A stretch of DNA of 64,000 nt from NCBI GenBank assembly GCA_027864655.1, contig JAQAZG010000012.1:62001-126000 (forward strand). The letters are read 5' to 3'. Under the pieces are notes generated by a model that was not told the origin of the DNA, made no database searches, and saw nothing but the letters and a program-made list of their open reading frames with translations. The position numbers and the translations under genes are program-made. Positions 10,051 through 21,234 of this stretch are shown piece after piece. Each line of letters starts with the position of its first letter. Positions within the stretch are counted from its first letter, which is position 1. The stretch is from Oleispirillum naphthae (GTDB lineage: Bacteria; Pseudomonadota; Alphaproteobacteria; Rhodospirillales; Rhodospirillaceae).

Positions 10051-11250
10051 GTGGAACACGACAACATGCCGTCGGCACCGCACGGCGAAGGGGTGCAACA
10101 GACGGGACCGGACGCGCCGGTGCAAGGCAGCGTCGGCGGATTGTTGCGGGCCTCGCGGCTCCGGCTGGGGATCGACCTCGGCCTGATCGCGGAGACGCTG
10201 CGCATCCGCCGCGTCTATCTGGAGGCGATCGAGGACGGCCGCTACGGCGATCTGCCGGGCGGCACCTATGCGGTGGGCTTCATCCGTTCCTATGCGGAGC
10301 AACTGGGTCTCGACCCGGTGGAGCTGGTGCGCCGCTTCAAGATGGAATCCGGAGGGGGCGCCGCGCCGCAGCCGCAGCCGGTGGAGTTTCCGCAGCCGGT
10401 CAAGACGCTCGGCCTGCCGGTCGGCGCCATTCTCACCGCCATCGTGGTCATCGCCGCGCTGGTGGGCGGGGCGTGGTATATGTTTTCCGGCGCCGACAGC
10501 GCCTCGCTGCTGCCGCGCATTCCCGCCGCGCTGAACGAAAAGGTGGGCGCCGCACCGGCGCCGGCACCGGCGCCGGAGGCCAAGGCCCCGGCCGCGCCGA
10601 AGGCGGAACAGCCCGCCGTCGAAGCCGAAAAGCCCGCCGCGCCGCAGGCGGAGCCGCCGAAGACGGAACCGCCGAAGGCCGAAGCGGCCAAACCCGTGCC
10701 GAAGCCGGAGCCGCCGAAGCCCACGCCGCTCAAGACCGAGCCGGCCAAACCCGCGCCGAAGCCCGAGGCGGCCAAGCCCGTGCCGAAACCGGAGCCGCCG
10801 AAGGCCGAAGCGCCGCAGCCGGAACCGCCGAAGGCCGAAGCGGCCAAGCCCGCGCCGCCCAAGGCCGAAACGCCGCAGCCGGCCGCGGCCGCGCCCGCGC
10901 CCGCCGCATCCGCCGTGGAGGCTGCGGGCGAGGTGCCGGAAGCGGCGGAACCCGCGCCGCGCGAGCCGCGGGTCTACGGCGCGGAGAACGCCGACGCCCG
11001 CGTCGAGATCGTCGCCACCGGCGAGTCCTGGGTGCAGGTCACCGAGGGCGGAAATCTGGTGCTCACCCGCCTGTTGCACGCGGGCGACCGCTTCAGGGTG
11101 CCCAATCGCCCCGGCCTTCTGCTGATGACCGGGAATGCGGGCAACCTCAGCGTCCTCATCGATGGGGCCAAGGCCTCGGCGCTCGGCTCTGCCGGGCAGG
11201 TGATGCGCGACGTGGCGTTGGAGCCGGAGCGCTTGCGCGCCGCGCGGTAA
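10051..11250 (+). CDS. RodZ-like helix-turn-helix membrane protein with DUF4115 domain
   Basis: 399 residues with four regions: an N-terminal HTH_25 domain (about 27-105, with LRASRLRLGIDLG, YLEAIEDGRY, YAVGFIRSYAEQLGLD), one transmembrane helix (about 125-148), a proline-alanine-lysine-glutamate linker (about 160-305) built of repeated PKPEPPK / PKAEAAKP blocks, and a C-terminal DUF4115-type domain (about 310-385). This is RodZ architecture, linking MreB inside to the periplasmic wall machinery. The start is GTG 10051 with GAAGGAAG upstream; ATG 10066 is an alternative. It precedes ispG, a conserved order. Whether it acts in cell shape here is inferred. Confidence 0.85.
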   Translation: MEHDNMPSAPHGEGVQQTGPDAPVQGSVGGLLRASRLRLGIDLGLIAETLRIRRVYLEAIEDGRYGDLPGGTYAVGFIRSYAEQLGLDPVELVRRFKMESGGGAAPQPQPVEFPQPVKTLGLPVGAILTAIVVIAALVGGAWYMFSGADSASLLPRIPAALNEKVGAAPAPAPAPEAKAPAAPKAEQPAVEAEKPAAPQAEPPKTEPPKAEAAKPVPKPEPPKPTPLKTEPAKPAPKPEAAKPVPKPEPPKAEAPQPEPPKAEAAKPAPPKAETPQPAAAAPAPAASAVEAAGEVPEAAEPAPREPRVYGAENADARVEIVATGESWVQVTEGGNLVLTRLLHAGDRFRVPNRPGLLLMTGNAGNLSVLIDGAKASALGSAGQVMRDVALEPERLRAAR

Positions 11251-11295
11251 ACGCCCACTTTAAGGCCATCGTGACACCCGGGTGGTGAGGCCCCA

Positions 11296-12393
11296 TTGGA
11301 AAATCCAGAGTACCGCCGGATCGCCCGGCGCAAGACGCGGCAGGTTCGCGTCGGCTCCGTGCTGGTGGGCGGCGGCGCGCCGATTACCGTGCAGTCGATG
11401 ACCAACACGCTGACCTCCGACGTGGAGGGCACGCTGGCGCAGATCCGCGGCATGGAGGCGGCGGGCGTGGATATCGTGCGCGTCTCCTGCCCGGACGAGG
11501 ACTCCACCAAGGCGCTCGCCGCGATCGTGCGCGGCTGCTCGGTGCCGGTGGTGGCGGACATCCACTTCCACTACAAGCGCGCCATCGAGGCGGCGGAGGC
11601 GGGGGCGGCCTGCCTGCGTATCAACCCCGGCAACATCGGCGAGGCGGCGCGGGTGCGCGCCGTGGTGCAGGCGGCCAAGGATCACGGCTGCTCGATGCGC
11701 ATCGGCGTCAATGCCGGAAGCCTCGACCGCGACCTGCTGGAGAAATACGGCGAGCCCTGCCCCGAGGCGATGGTGGAAAGCGCGCTGATGCACGCCCGCA
11801 TCCTCGAGGAGCTGGACTTCCGCGACTTCAAGATCAGCGTCAAGGCCTCCGACGTGTTCCTCGCCATGGCCGCCTACGAGCAGCTCTCCGAGGTCTGCGA
11901 CTATCCGCTCCACCTCGGCGTCACCGAGGCGGGGGGGCTGCGCACCGGCACGGTGAAGTCGGCGCTCGGCATCGGCTGGCTGCTGCGCAAGGGCATCGGC
12001 GACACCATCCGGGTTTCCCTCTCCGCCGATCCGGTGGAGGAGGTGCGCGTCGGCTTCGACATCCTGAAATCCCTCGACCTGCGCCACCGCGGCGTGCGCA
12101 TCGTCGCCTGCCCGTCGTGCGCGCGGCAGGGCTTCGACGTGCCCGCCGTGGTCGCCGAGCTGGAGCGCCGCCTCGAACACGTCACCACGCCGATGACGCT
12201 TTCGGTGCTCGGCTGCGTCGTCAACGGCCCGGGCGAGGCGCGCCACTCCGACATCGGCCTCACCGGCGGCGGCAAGGGGCGGCACAAGATTTTCCTCGCC
12301 GGGGTGCCCGATCATGCGGTCGGCACCGACGCGATTGTTGACCATCTCGTCGATCTGGTGGAAAAACGCATCGCCGCAACCAAGGCGCAATGA
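11296..12393 (+). CDS. ispG: 4-hydroxy-3-methylbut-2-en-1-yl diphosphate synthase
   Basis: A 365-residue 4Fe-4S enzyme of the MEP isoprenoid pathway that reduces the cyclic diphosphate MEcPP to HMBPP. Signatures: [29 protein letters not shown], and the C-terminal cluster-binding cysteines in [11 protein letters not shown] and [11 protein letters not shown]. The start is a TTG at 11296 with GAGG upstream; no better ATG is in frame nearby. The downstream genes hisS, prfA and prmC are on the same strand with small gaps. It depends on Fe-S assembly, provided by the suf operon later in the window. Confidence 0.96.
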   Translation: MENPEYRRIARRKTRQVRVGSVLVGGGAPITVQSMTNTLTSDVEGTLAQIRGMEAAGVDIVRVSCPDEDSTKALAAIVRGCSVPVVADIHFHYKRAIEAAEAGAACLRINPGNIGEAARVRAVVQAAKDHGCSMRIGVNAGSLDRDLLEKYGEPCPEAMVESALMHARILEELDFRDFKISVKASDVFLAMAAYEQLSEVCDYPLHLGVTEAGGLRTGTVKSALGIGWLLRKGIGDTIRVSLSADPVEEVRVGFDILKSLDLRHRGVRIVACPSCARQGFDVPAVVAELERRLEHVTTPMTLSVLGCVVNGPGEARHSDIGLTGGGKGRHKIFLAGVPDHAVGTDAIVDHLVDLVEKRIAATKAQ

Positions 12394-12417
12394 ATTAGCG
12401 AAGAAAGGATCAGCGGG

Positions 12418-13701
12418 GTGTCGTCCCTCCAACCGGTGCGTGGCACGCACGATATCTTACCCGACGAGATGCGGGCCTTCCGCCATGTCGTCGATACCAG
12501 TCGGATGGCCGCCGCGCTCTATGGCTTCGCCGAGATGGCGACGCCGGCCTTCGAGTTCTCCGGCGTGTTCGCGCGCACCCTCGGCGATACCTCCGACATC
12601 GTCACCAAGGAGATGTACACCTTCTCCGACCGCAAGGGCGAAAGCATCACCCTCAGGCCCGAGAACACCGCGGGCATCGCGCGCGCCTTCATCTCCAACG
12701 GGCTTTCCAACGACCTGCCGTTCAAGGCGTTCTACGCCGGTCCGATGTTCCGCTACGAGCGCCCGCAGAAGGGCCGCCAGCGGCAGTTCCACCAGGTCGG
12801 CGTGGAGCTTCTCGGCGTCGCCGAGCCGCAGGCCGACGTCGAGGTCATCGCGCTCGGCCGCCACATTCTCGATGCGCTCGGCCTCAAGGGCGCGGTCACC
12901 CTGGAGATCAACACCCTCGGCGACCCGGAAAGCCGCGAGGCCTACCGCGGCGCGCTGGTGAAATTCCTCTCCGGCCGCCTCGCCGAGCTGTCCGCCGACA
13001 GCCGCGACCGCCTGGAGCGCAACCCGCTGCGCATTCTCGATTCCAAGGACGAAGGCGACCGCGCGGTGATCGCCGGCGCGCCGCTTCTCGGCGAATACCT
13101 CAACGCCGCCTCCAAGGCCTTTTATGAGGAACTGAAGAACGGTCTTCTCGACCTCGGCCTGGATTTCATCGAGAACCCGCACCTGGTGCGCGGGCTGGAC
13201 TATTACGGCCACACCGCCTTCGAGTTCACCACCGACGCGCTCGGCGCGCAGGGCACGGTGATGGCGGGCGGCCGCTACGACGGCCTGGTCAAGCTGATGG
13301 GCGGGCCGCAGACCCCCGGCGTCGGCTGGGCCGCGGGGGTGGAACGCCTCTCCATGCTGCTCGCCGAGCCGCCCGCCGAGGGCCGCCCGGTGGCGATGAT
13401 CCCGGCGGGCAACGACCCGGTGATCAAGCGTGAGGCGATGATCCTCTCCGAACGCCTGCGCCGCGCCGGCTTCGCCGTGGACATGGCCTTCTCCGGCAAC
13501 ATGGGCAAGCGCATGAAGCGCGCCAACAAGCTCTCCGCCAAGGTCGCGGTGATCCTCGGCGAGGACGAGCGGCTGGCCCGCGCCGTCACCCTGCGCGACC
13601 TCGATTCCGGCGAGCAGGCCACGGTGTCCCTCGACCGCCTGGAGGAAACCCTCGCCCGCATGCTGGTCAATCTGTCGGAGGATGCCTTCGGTGGCATTTG
13701 A
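12418..13701 (+). CDS. hisS: Histidyl-tRNA synthetase
   Basis: A 427-residue class II aminoacyl-tRNA synthetase charging tRNA-His. The N-terminus has [12 protein letters not shown], motif 2 is [16 protein letters not shown], the histidine-specific loop [14 protein letters not shown] is present, and motif 3 contains GGRYDGL. An anticodon-binding domain closes the protein. The start is GTG 12418 with AAGAAAGGA upstream. The stop overlaps the prfA start region, implying translational coupling. Confidence 0.96.
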   Translation: MSSLQPVRGTHDILPDEMRAFRHVVDTSRMAAALYGFAEMATPAFEFSGVFARTLGDTSDIVTKEMYTFSDRKGESITLRPENTAGIARAFISNGLSNDLPFKAFYAGPMFRYERPQKGRQRQFHQVGVELLGVAEPQADVEVIALGRHILDALGLKGAVTLEINTLGDPESREAYRGALVKFLSGRLAELSADSRDRLERNPLRILDSKDEGDRAVIAGAPLLGEYLNAASKAFYEELKNGLLDLGLDFIENPHLVRGLDYYGHTAFEFTTDALGAQGTVMAGGRYDGLVKLMGGPQTPGVGWAAGVERLSMLLAEPPAEGRPVAMIPAGNDPVIKREAMILSERLRRAGFAVDMAFSGNMGKRMKRANKLSAKVAVILGEDERLARAVTLRDLDSGEQATVSLDRLEETLARMLVNLSEDAFGGI

Positions 13702-14773
13702 GGAGACGCTGGCGCAGGTGGTCCGCCGCTTCGAGGAAGCGCAGGGCCGCCTCGGCACCGATCCCACGCTCGACCCGAAAACCGTCGCCGCGCTCTCCCG
13801 CGAGGTCGCGGAACTCGGCCCCGTGGTCGAACTGGCGGAGGCGCTTTCCAAGGTCCGCGCCGACATCGCGGAGGCGGAAGGCCTGCTTCACGACGCCGCC
13901 GCCGACCCCGACATCAAGGCCCTCGCCCAGGAGGAACTCCTGGAGGCCAAGGCCAGGCTGCCGGAGATCGAGGCGGAGCTGCGCCTCGCCCTCCTCCCCA
14001 AGGACGCGGACGACGTGCGCAACGCCATCCTCGAAGTGCGCGCCGGAACCGGCGGCGAGGAGGCCGCGCTCTTCGCCGCCAACCTCTTCCGCATGTATCA
14101 GCGCTATGCCGCCGTCCGCGGCTGGCGCGTCGAAATCCTCGACCTCAACGAGACCGGCATCGGCGGCATCAAGGAAGTCGTCGCCTCGGTCTCCGGCACC
14201 GGCGTGTTCGCCCGCCTGAAGTTCGAATCCGGCGTCCACCGCGTGCAGCGCGTCCCCACCACCGAGGCGGGCGGCCGCATCCACACCTCGGCCGCCACCG
14301 TCGCGGTGCTGCCGGAAGTCGAGGAGGTGGACATCGAGATCAGGGACGGCGACCTGCGGATCGATACCTACCGCTCCCAGGGCGCGGGCGGCCAGCACGT
14401 CAACACCACCGATTCCGCGGTGCGCATCACCCACCTGCCCACCGGAACCGTGGTCGCCTGCCAGGACGAACGCTCGCAGATCAAGAACAGGGCGCGCGCC
14501 ATGACCGTGCTGCGCGCCCGCCTCTACGAACAGCAGCGCCAGGCAAAGGACGCCGTGCGCTCCGCCGACCGCCGCGCCCAGGTCGGCTCCGGCGACCGGT
14601 CGGAACGCATCCGCACCTACAACTTCCCCCAGGGCCGCGTCACCGACCACCGCATCAACCTCACCCTCTACAAGATCGACCAGATCATCGACGGCTCGGC
14701 GCTGGACGACGTCATCGACCCCCTGATCGCCGAAGACCAGGCCAACCGCCTCGCCGCCCTGGAGGCGCAATGA
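13691..14773 (+). CDS. prfA: Peptide chain release factor 1
   Basis: A 360-residue RF1 that reads UAA and UAG stops and triggers peptidyl-tRNA hydrolysis. The stop-recognition PxT region is [14 protein letters not shown] and the catalytic GGQ sits in [15 protein letters not shown] near residues 233-235. Start choice: an in-frame ATG at 13682 directly abuts GGAGG (13677-13681), leaving no spacing, whereas GTG 13691 lies nine bases beyond it and gives MAFEETLA; the GTG is therefore preferred. It overlaps hisS by 11 bases. PrmC, encoded next, methylates the GGQ glutamine, so enzyme and substrate are neighbours. Confidence 0.95.
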   Translation: MAFEETLAQVVRRFEEAQGRLGTDPTLDPKTVAALSREVAELGPVVELAEALSKVRADIAEAEGLLHDAAADPDIKALAQEELLEAKARLPEIEAELRLALLPKDADDVRNAILEVRAGTGGEEAALFAANLFRMYQRYAAVRGWRVEILDLNETGIGGIKEVVASVSGTGVFARLKFESGVHRVQRVPTTEAGGRIHTSAATVAVLPEVEEVDIEIRDGDLRIDTYRSQGAGGQHVNTTDSAVRITHLPTGTVVACQDERSQIKNRARAMTVLRARLYEQQRQAKDAVRSADRRAQVGSGDRSERIRTYNFPQGRVTDHRINLTLYKIDQIIDGSALDDVIDPLIAEDQANRLAALEAQ

Positions 14774-14804
14774 CCGCCGCCCCGGAGGCGGGGAGGAAAA
14801 CGCC

Positions 14805-14954
14805 GGGGCTCCGCCCCGCGCCCCGCCGGAGGGACTCGTCCCTCCGGGCCTCCCGTATCGTCTGTCCGAGGGGTGGAGACCATCCCCCGGACAGGCAAGT
14901 TATGGGTTCCAAGGGTCTGAGACCCTTGGTGGGGTCCAGGGGTGAAACCCCTGG
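14805..14954. repeat. Composite palindromic intergenic element, copy 1
   Basis: The 213-base gap between prfA and prmC holds stacked hairpins: GGGGC/GCCCC from 14805, CGGAGGGACTCGTCCCTCCG (14827-14846), an imperfect stem at 14862-14894, a 21-base stem-loop CCAAGGGTC...GACCCTTGG (14909-14929) and CCAGGGGTGAAACCCCTGG (14936-14954). The link AAGTTATGGG before the fourth stem matches AAGTTAGGGG in copies 3 and 5. Architecture is shared with the other copies though stem sequences differ. Confidence 0.7.
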
Positions 14955-14986
14955 CCTTGTCGTCCCCCGTTTCCGGAGCATCGCTC

Positions 14987-15868
14987 ATGGCTGACCTCGG
15001 GACGGTGCTGCGGACGGCGACGGAGCGGCTGCGGGCGGCCGGGGTGGAGGGGCCGCGGCGGGATGCGCGGCTGCTGGCGGGCGTGGTGCTGGGTTTGGGC
15101 ACGGCGGAGATGGTGGCGCATCCGGAGCGGCGGCTGACCGCGGCGGAGGTTGCGGCGGTGGAGGCGGCGGTGGCGCGCCGCGCGTCGCGGGAGCCGGTTT
15201 CGCGCATCCTGGGGGAGCGGGAGTTCCGCGGCCTGCGGTTCGCTTTGACCGCGGATACCCTGGACCCGCGGCCGGATTCCGAGGTGGTGGTGGAAACCGC
15301 GTTGCGGCTTCTGGAGGGGGTTGCCGCGCCGCGGGTGCTGGACCTCGGCGCGGGCACCGGCTGCCTGCTGCTGGCGGTTCTGGCGGAGCGGGCGGATGCC
15401 GCGGGCGTCGGCCTGGACGCCGCGCCGGGCGCGGTGGCGGCGGCGGCGGCGAACGCGGCGGCGCTGGGGCTTTCGGCTCGTGCGCGTTTCGTGTGCGGCG
15501 ACTGGCGCGAGGCGGGGTGGGCGGCGGCGCTCGGCGGGCGGTTCGACCTGGTGGTGGCGAATCCGCCCTACATTCCGGACGCGGAGATCGCGGGCCTCGC
15601 GCCCGAGGTGCGGGAGTTCGAGCCGCGTTTGGCTCTGGCGGGAGGCGCGGACGGGCTTGCGCCGTACCGCATTCTCGTGCCCGCCCTGGCGGAATTGCTG
15701 GCGCCGTGCGGCGGCGTGGTTTTCGAGGTGGGGCTCGGCCAGGCGGAAGCGGTGGCGGCGATGCTCGAAACCGCCGGAATGGCCGGTGTGGGGGCGTTCG
15801 CCGACCTCGGCGGGGTGGCGCGGGCGGTGGCGGCGCGGCGGGCCCGACGCGAAAAAACCATACGATAA
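14987..15868 (+). CDS. prmC: Peptide chain release factor N5-glutamine methyltransferase
   Basis: A 293-residue SAM methyltransferase that methylates the GGQ glutamine of release factors. It has the N-terminal helical domain (DARLLAGVVLGL), the family segment EPVSRILGEREFRG, the SAM motif VLDLGAGTGCLLLAVL, and the amide-binding NPPY at residues 192-195. The start at 14987 (MADLGTV) is preceded by CCGGAG; an upstream in-frame ATG at 14942 lies in the repeat tail and is unlikely. The upstream repeat element separates it from prfA, so expression relative to prfA may be reduced. Confidence 0.94.
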   Translation: MADLGTVLRTATERLRAAGVEGPRRDARLLAGVVLGLGTAEMVAHPERRLTAAEVAAVEAAVARRASREPVSRILGEREFRGLRFALTADTLDPRPDSEVVVETALRLLEGVAAPRVLDLGAGTGCLLLAVLAERADAAGVGLDAAPGAVAAAAANAAALGLSARARFVCGDWREAGWAAALGGRFDLVVANPPYIPDAEIAGLAPEVREFEPRLALAGGADGLAPYRILVPALAELLAPCGGVVFEVGLGQAEAVAAMLETAGMAGVGAFADLGGVARAVAARRARREKTIR

Positions 15869-16228
15869 ATGAAAAAAGCGGTTGGAAAGCGCCGCCGATG
15901 CGATTAGGTTTCAGACGTTCGCGCGTGGGGGCCGGTACGGATTACCGAGCAGGGGTCGGGTCCGTTGGGGCCTGGGCAGGCCGCCCGGGGACCCCGTCAG
16001 GCATCGTGGGATCTGCGCCGTTCGATGAGACCTTTGAACAGATTTATTCCGTGAAGCCGGACCCCTTGCAGGGTCTCACGGGGGATGAGCGCCATGGGCT
16101 GCGCATCCGGCCGGATACGTCCGGCAGACGGCAAATTTCGTATTTTCGTCCGGGGATACTCCCGGCGTCGCGCGGCGGCTGGCCCGTCAGGCGCATTGTG
16201 GTGAACTCTCGCGGTTAGCTCAGAGATT
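15869..16228. other. 360-base gap before DUF4167 gene, structured but no gene seen
   Basis: No convincing coding frame continues beyond the prmC stop. The stretch contains ATCCGGCCGGAT (16105-16116), a GACCC...GGGTC stem near 16060-16075, and GAGACC/GGTCTC arms around 16027 and 16072. It is probably the promoter and long leader of the DUF4167 gene. No defined riboswitch or clear sigma-70 promoter was recognised. Confidence 0.4.
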
Positions 16229-16681
16229 ATGAAACAACATCCGAATCAAAAGCCCCGTCCGCGGGGTCGCACGCCCAACCAGCAGCAGCAGCAGCAGCGC
16301 AAGGGCAACGGCTCTTCGCGCAACCAGACCTTCGACAGCAACGGTCCGAGCATCCGCATCCGCGGTTCGGCGCATCAGGTGATGGAAAAATACCTGGCGC
16401 TGGCGCGCGATGCGGCGGGGCAGGGCGACCGGGTGCTGGCGGAGAACTATCTGCAGCATGCCGAGCACTACTTCCGCATCATCCAGAACAGCCAGCCGCG
16501 TCCGCCGCGGGTGCTCAACCCGGCGGCTGCCGACGGCGCCGACGGGCCGCAGCCCGAGATGACCGACGAGGACGGCGACGACGAAGCGGCGGAAGCCGCC
16601 GACGAGGCGACGGTGGAGGTGATCCGCCCGGCCGCCCCGGAGGCCGCCGAGACCGAGGAGCCGGAGAGCGTGGCGGTCTGA
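16229..16681 (+). CDS. DUF4167 domain protein
   Basis: A 150-residue protein with a basic, glutamine-rich N-terminus (a run of six Gln at about 19-24), the DUF4167 core SSRNQTFDSNGPSIRIRG...VMEKYLALARDAAGQGDRV..ENYLQHAEHYFR (about 30-88), and an acidic C-terminal tail. The family is nearly confined to alphaproteobacteria and usually lies between prmC and clpB, as here. The basic N-terminus and HAEHYFR helix suggest RNA or ribosome contact, but no function is established. A strong terminator follows, so it ends its transcription unit. Confidence 0.9.
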   Translation: MKQHPNQKPRPRGRTPNQQQQQQRKGNGSSRNQTFDSNGPSIRIRGSAHQVMEKYLALARDAAGQGDRVLAENYLQHAEHYFRIIQNSQPRPPRVLNPAAADGADGPQPEMTDEDGDDEAAEAADEATVEVIRPAAPEAAETEEPESVAV

Positions 16682-16706
16682 ACGCCGCGCCGCCGGGCGA
16701 CGAAAA

Positions 16707-16738
16707 GGCCGCCCCCGCAAGGGGGCGGCCTTTGTTTT
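16707..16738 (+). terminator. Rho-independent terminator after the DUF4167 gene
   Basis: A perfect 10-bp stem (GGCCGCCCCC with GGGGGCGGCC) closed by a GCAA tetraloop at 16717-16720 is followed by TTTGTTTT. It separates the prmC/DUF4167 unit from clpB. Confidence 0.92.
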
Positions 16739-16745
16739 GCAGGGA

Positions 16746-16775
16746 CTTGCGAGGACCGCAAGGAGATGTCCATAT
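16746..16775 (+). promoter_or_regulatory. Possible heat-shock (RpoH) promoter of clpB
   Basis: CTTGCGA (16746-16752) followed after 15 bases by GTCCATAT (16768-16775) resembles the sigma-32 pattern CTTGAAA / CCCCATnT, and lies about 70 bases before the clpB start. ClpB is a classical RpoH target, which supports the reading, but the match is incomplete. Confidence 0.4.
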
Positions 16776-16842
16776 GGAACGGTGAAACCGCAAGCTGCCG
16801 CAACGGGGCTTGTGGGAAGTGTCGCCACGAGAGGGACGGAAC

Positions 16843-19433
<2,591 letters not shown>

Positions 19434-19437
<4 letters not shown>

Positions 19438-20492
19438 CCGGGGAGGACGCCGCGCTTCCGGTTCCGGCGGGGGGGATTTCTCCCCCCGCCGTGGTGCTGT
19501 CGCGGGCCGCGGCGGAGGCGCTGCTGCTGCAGGCGGCGGCGCGTTACGTTACGGCGCGGCGGCAGCGCATCGCCCCCTTCATCGACCGCCACTTCAGCTT
19601 CCGCGGCAGCCTCGCGCTGCACCGCCACGCGCTCGGGCCGGACCTGTTGCGCGCCCCCTACAACCTGATGGTCTCCCTGCCGGAATTCGCCCTGCGCCGC
19701 TCCGGCGCGGCGGCGGCGTGGGCCTGGGGCAAGAGCGGGCGGCGGCCGCCCGCCCTCGTGGCCCGTGCGGCGCGGGCGCGGCTGGCGCTCGACACCGATG
19801 TCGGGCGGCGGGTCAACCACCTGTTGATGACCGAACTGCTGGAACTGCCGGTGAAAGACGCCACCGGCCGCGTGCTCTCCGCCCGCGACGCCCTGGCGGT
19901 GGAGATTCTCGCCGATCCGCGCCTCGCCGCCGGGGTGCGGCAGGTGGAGCGCCTGGTCGCCGAGCGCGCCGATTCCCCCGAGTTCCGCGCCGCGGTGGCG
20001 CGGGTGCTGGCCGGAGCCGCGGCCGGGCGCGCCGCGATGGCCGAGATGGCGCTACAGGCGGGCGCGCTCGGCCTCGGCGCGGGGGCGTTCCACGCCTTCA
20101 CGCCGGGGGTGCTGAGCCTCACCCCGATGGTCTCCGCCGCGCTGGCCAACGGCCTGGCGATTTCCGCCTTTCCTCTCGGCGGCGCGATCGGCGGCTGGTG
20201 GTATGCGGCGTTTCCCGCCGCGGCCACGCCCTTCCTCACCGCGGCCACCGGCGGCGCGCTTCTTTTCGCGCTGGCTTCCGCCGGAGCTCTGGCCGGGGTC
20301 GCGGCGGACCCGGTGCAGCGCCGCCTCGGGCTGCACCGCAAGCGCCTGGAGCGCCTGGTCGAGGGATTGGCGCGCGACCTTGCGCCGGAGGAAGGCGCAC
20401 ACGCGCCGCTGCCGCCGCTGTTGGCGGATCATTACCTGCCGCGGCTTCTCGATCTCGTCGATCTGATCAACGGGTTGGCCGCGCTGCGCTGA
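19434..20492 (+). CDS. Conserved hypothetical membrane-associated protein (possibly DUF6635-like)
   Basis: 352 residues, translationally coupled to clpB by a 4-base ATGA overlap. The N-terminal half is soluble, with FIDRHFSFRGSLALHRHALG and DLLRAPYNLMVSLPEFALRR. The C-terminal half contains two or three hydrophobic helices around 225-300, rich in Ala and Gly. The RHF...LHR...LRAP pattern reminds me of DUF6635 proteins of alphaproteobacteria, but I cannot confirm the family. Function unknown; coupling to clpB suggests a stress or envelope role without proving it. A longer frame from 19332 overlaps clpB and is not preferred. Confidence 0.7.
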
Positions 20493-20532
20493 GGAAAGTC
20501 CGTGGCGGGGCGGATGCCCCGCCGGAACCCGT

Positions 20533-21024
20533 TCACGATACGGTGGCGACCTTCGCCGCCACGAAGTCCGCGGCGTAGGCCTTGAGCCGCGTCAGGCAGG
20601 TGCGCCAGCCGTAGTAGTGCTTGGCGAGCATGGCGCGCACCGCGTCGGTGACCGGCGCGGGCCAGTCCTTGTGGGTGATGCTGACCTGGGTCTGGTCGCC
20701 CACCTGGCGCAGGTGCAGGTGCACCGTGGTGGAATAGTTCCAGGCGTCCTCCCGCCAGGTGACTTCCAGCAGGTGCGGCGCGGCGACCTGGCGCACCGTG
20801 CCGAAGGCGCGGCTCTGGTGTCCCTCGGGAGAGGTCCAGAGCTCCTCGAAGGCGCCGCCGGGGTGCAGTTCGATCGCGACGTAATCGCCCCACCACTTGG
20901 AGATGTGCCGGCGCGAGGTCAGCAGCGCCCATGCGGTCTTGACCGGAACCGGAATGGTATCGGAGATACGCAAAAGGCCGATGCCGGTGTCGATGGTGAC
21001 GCCGCCGGTCTTGGTGCTGGTCAT
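20533..21024 (-). CDS. SRPBCC (START-like / AHSA1) domain protein
   Basis: A 163-residue helix-grip protein. The pattern ISDTIPVPVKTAWALLTSRRHISKWWGDYVAIELHPGGAFEELWTS is typical of polyketide-cyclase-like / AHSA1 SRPBCC proteins that bind hydrophobic ligands. The start at 21024 is preceded on the minus strand by GGAGGG at good spacing; a longer frame to 21093 adds an unlikely leader. It converges with the clpB-downstream gene across 40 bases. The ligand and role are unknown. Confidence 0.82.
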   Translation of the reverse strand: MTSTKTGGVTIDTGIGLLRISDTIPVPVKTAWALLTSRRHISKWWGDYVAIELHPGGAFEELWTSPEGHQSRAFGTVRQVAAPHLLEVTWREDAWNYSTTVHLHLRQVGDQTQVSITHKDWPAPVTDAVRAMLAKHYYGWRTCLTRLKAYAADFVAAKVATVS

Positions 21025-21188
21025 GGTGCCCTCCCTGGTATGGACGGACCGATGACGGAAACGGAGCGAATCGGGTGCGGCCGCAAGGAGCAACTCCGTC
21101 CGCGATCTCGTCCTGGGTAGGTTCTGGCCGCATCCCGAGACCGCTTGACTACATTTTACGCGCTTTCCGCCCCCGGCCCAAGCGCGAA

Positions 21189-21206
21189 CGCCCCCGTGAG
21201 GGGGCG
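21189..21206 (-). terminator. Hairpin downstream of the M23 peptidase gene
   Basis: CGCCCCC/GGGGGCG forms a 7-bp G+C stem with a four-base loop, 29 bases after the M23 stop. The minus-strand tail (TTCGCGCTT) is a poor T-tract, so it is at best a weak terminator. Confidence 0.45.
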
Positions 21207-21234
21207 TCGGCAGGAAAATTCGCGGAAGAAGGGT

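Noticed and set aside
7121..10078. A 985-residue minus-strand open frame opposite ptsP
   Set aside because: It is an antisense shadow of a high-G+C gene, with His/Arg/Ala-rich composition and no recognisable domain.
10541..10900. Short repeats in the RodZ-like linker considered as CRISPR or satellite DNA
   Set aside because: They encode in-frame PKPEPPK-type residues, vary in spacing and have no unique spacers.
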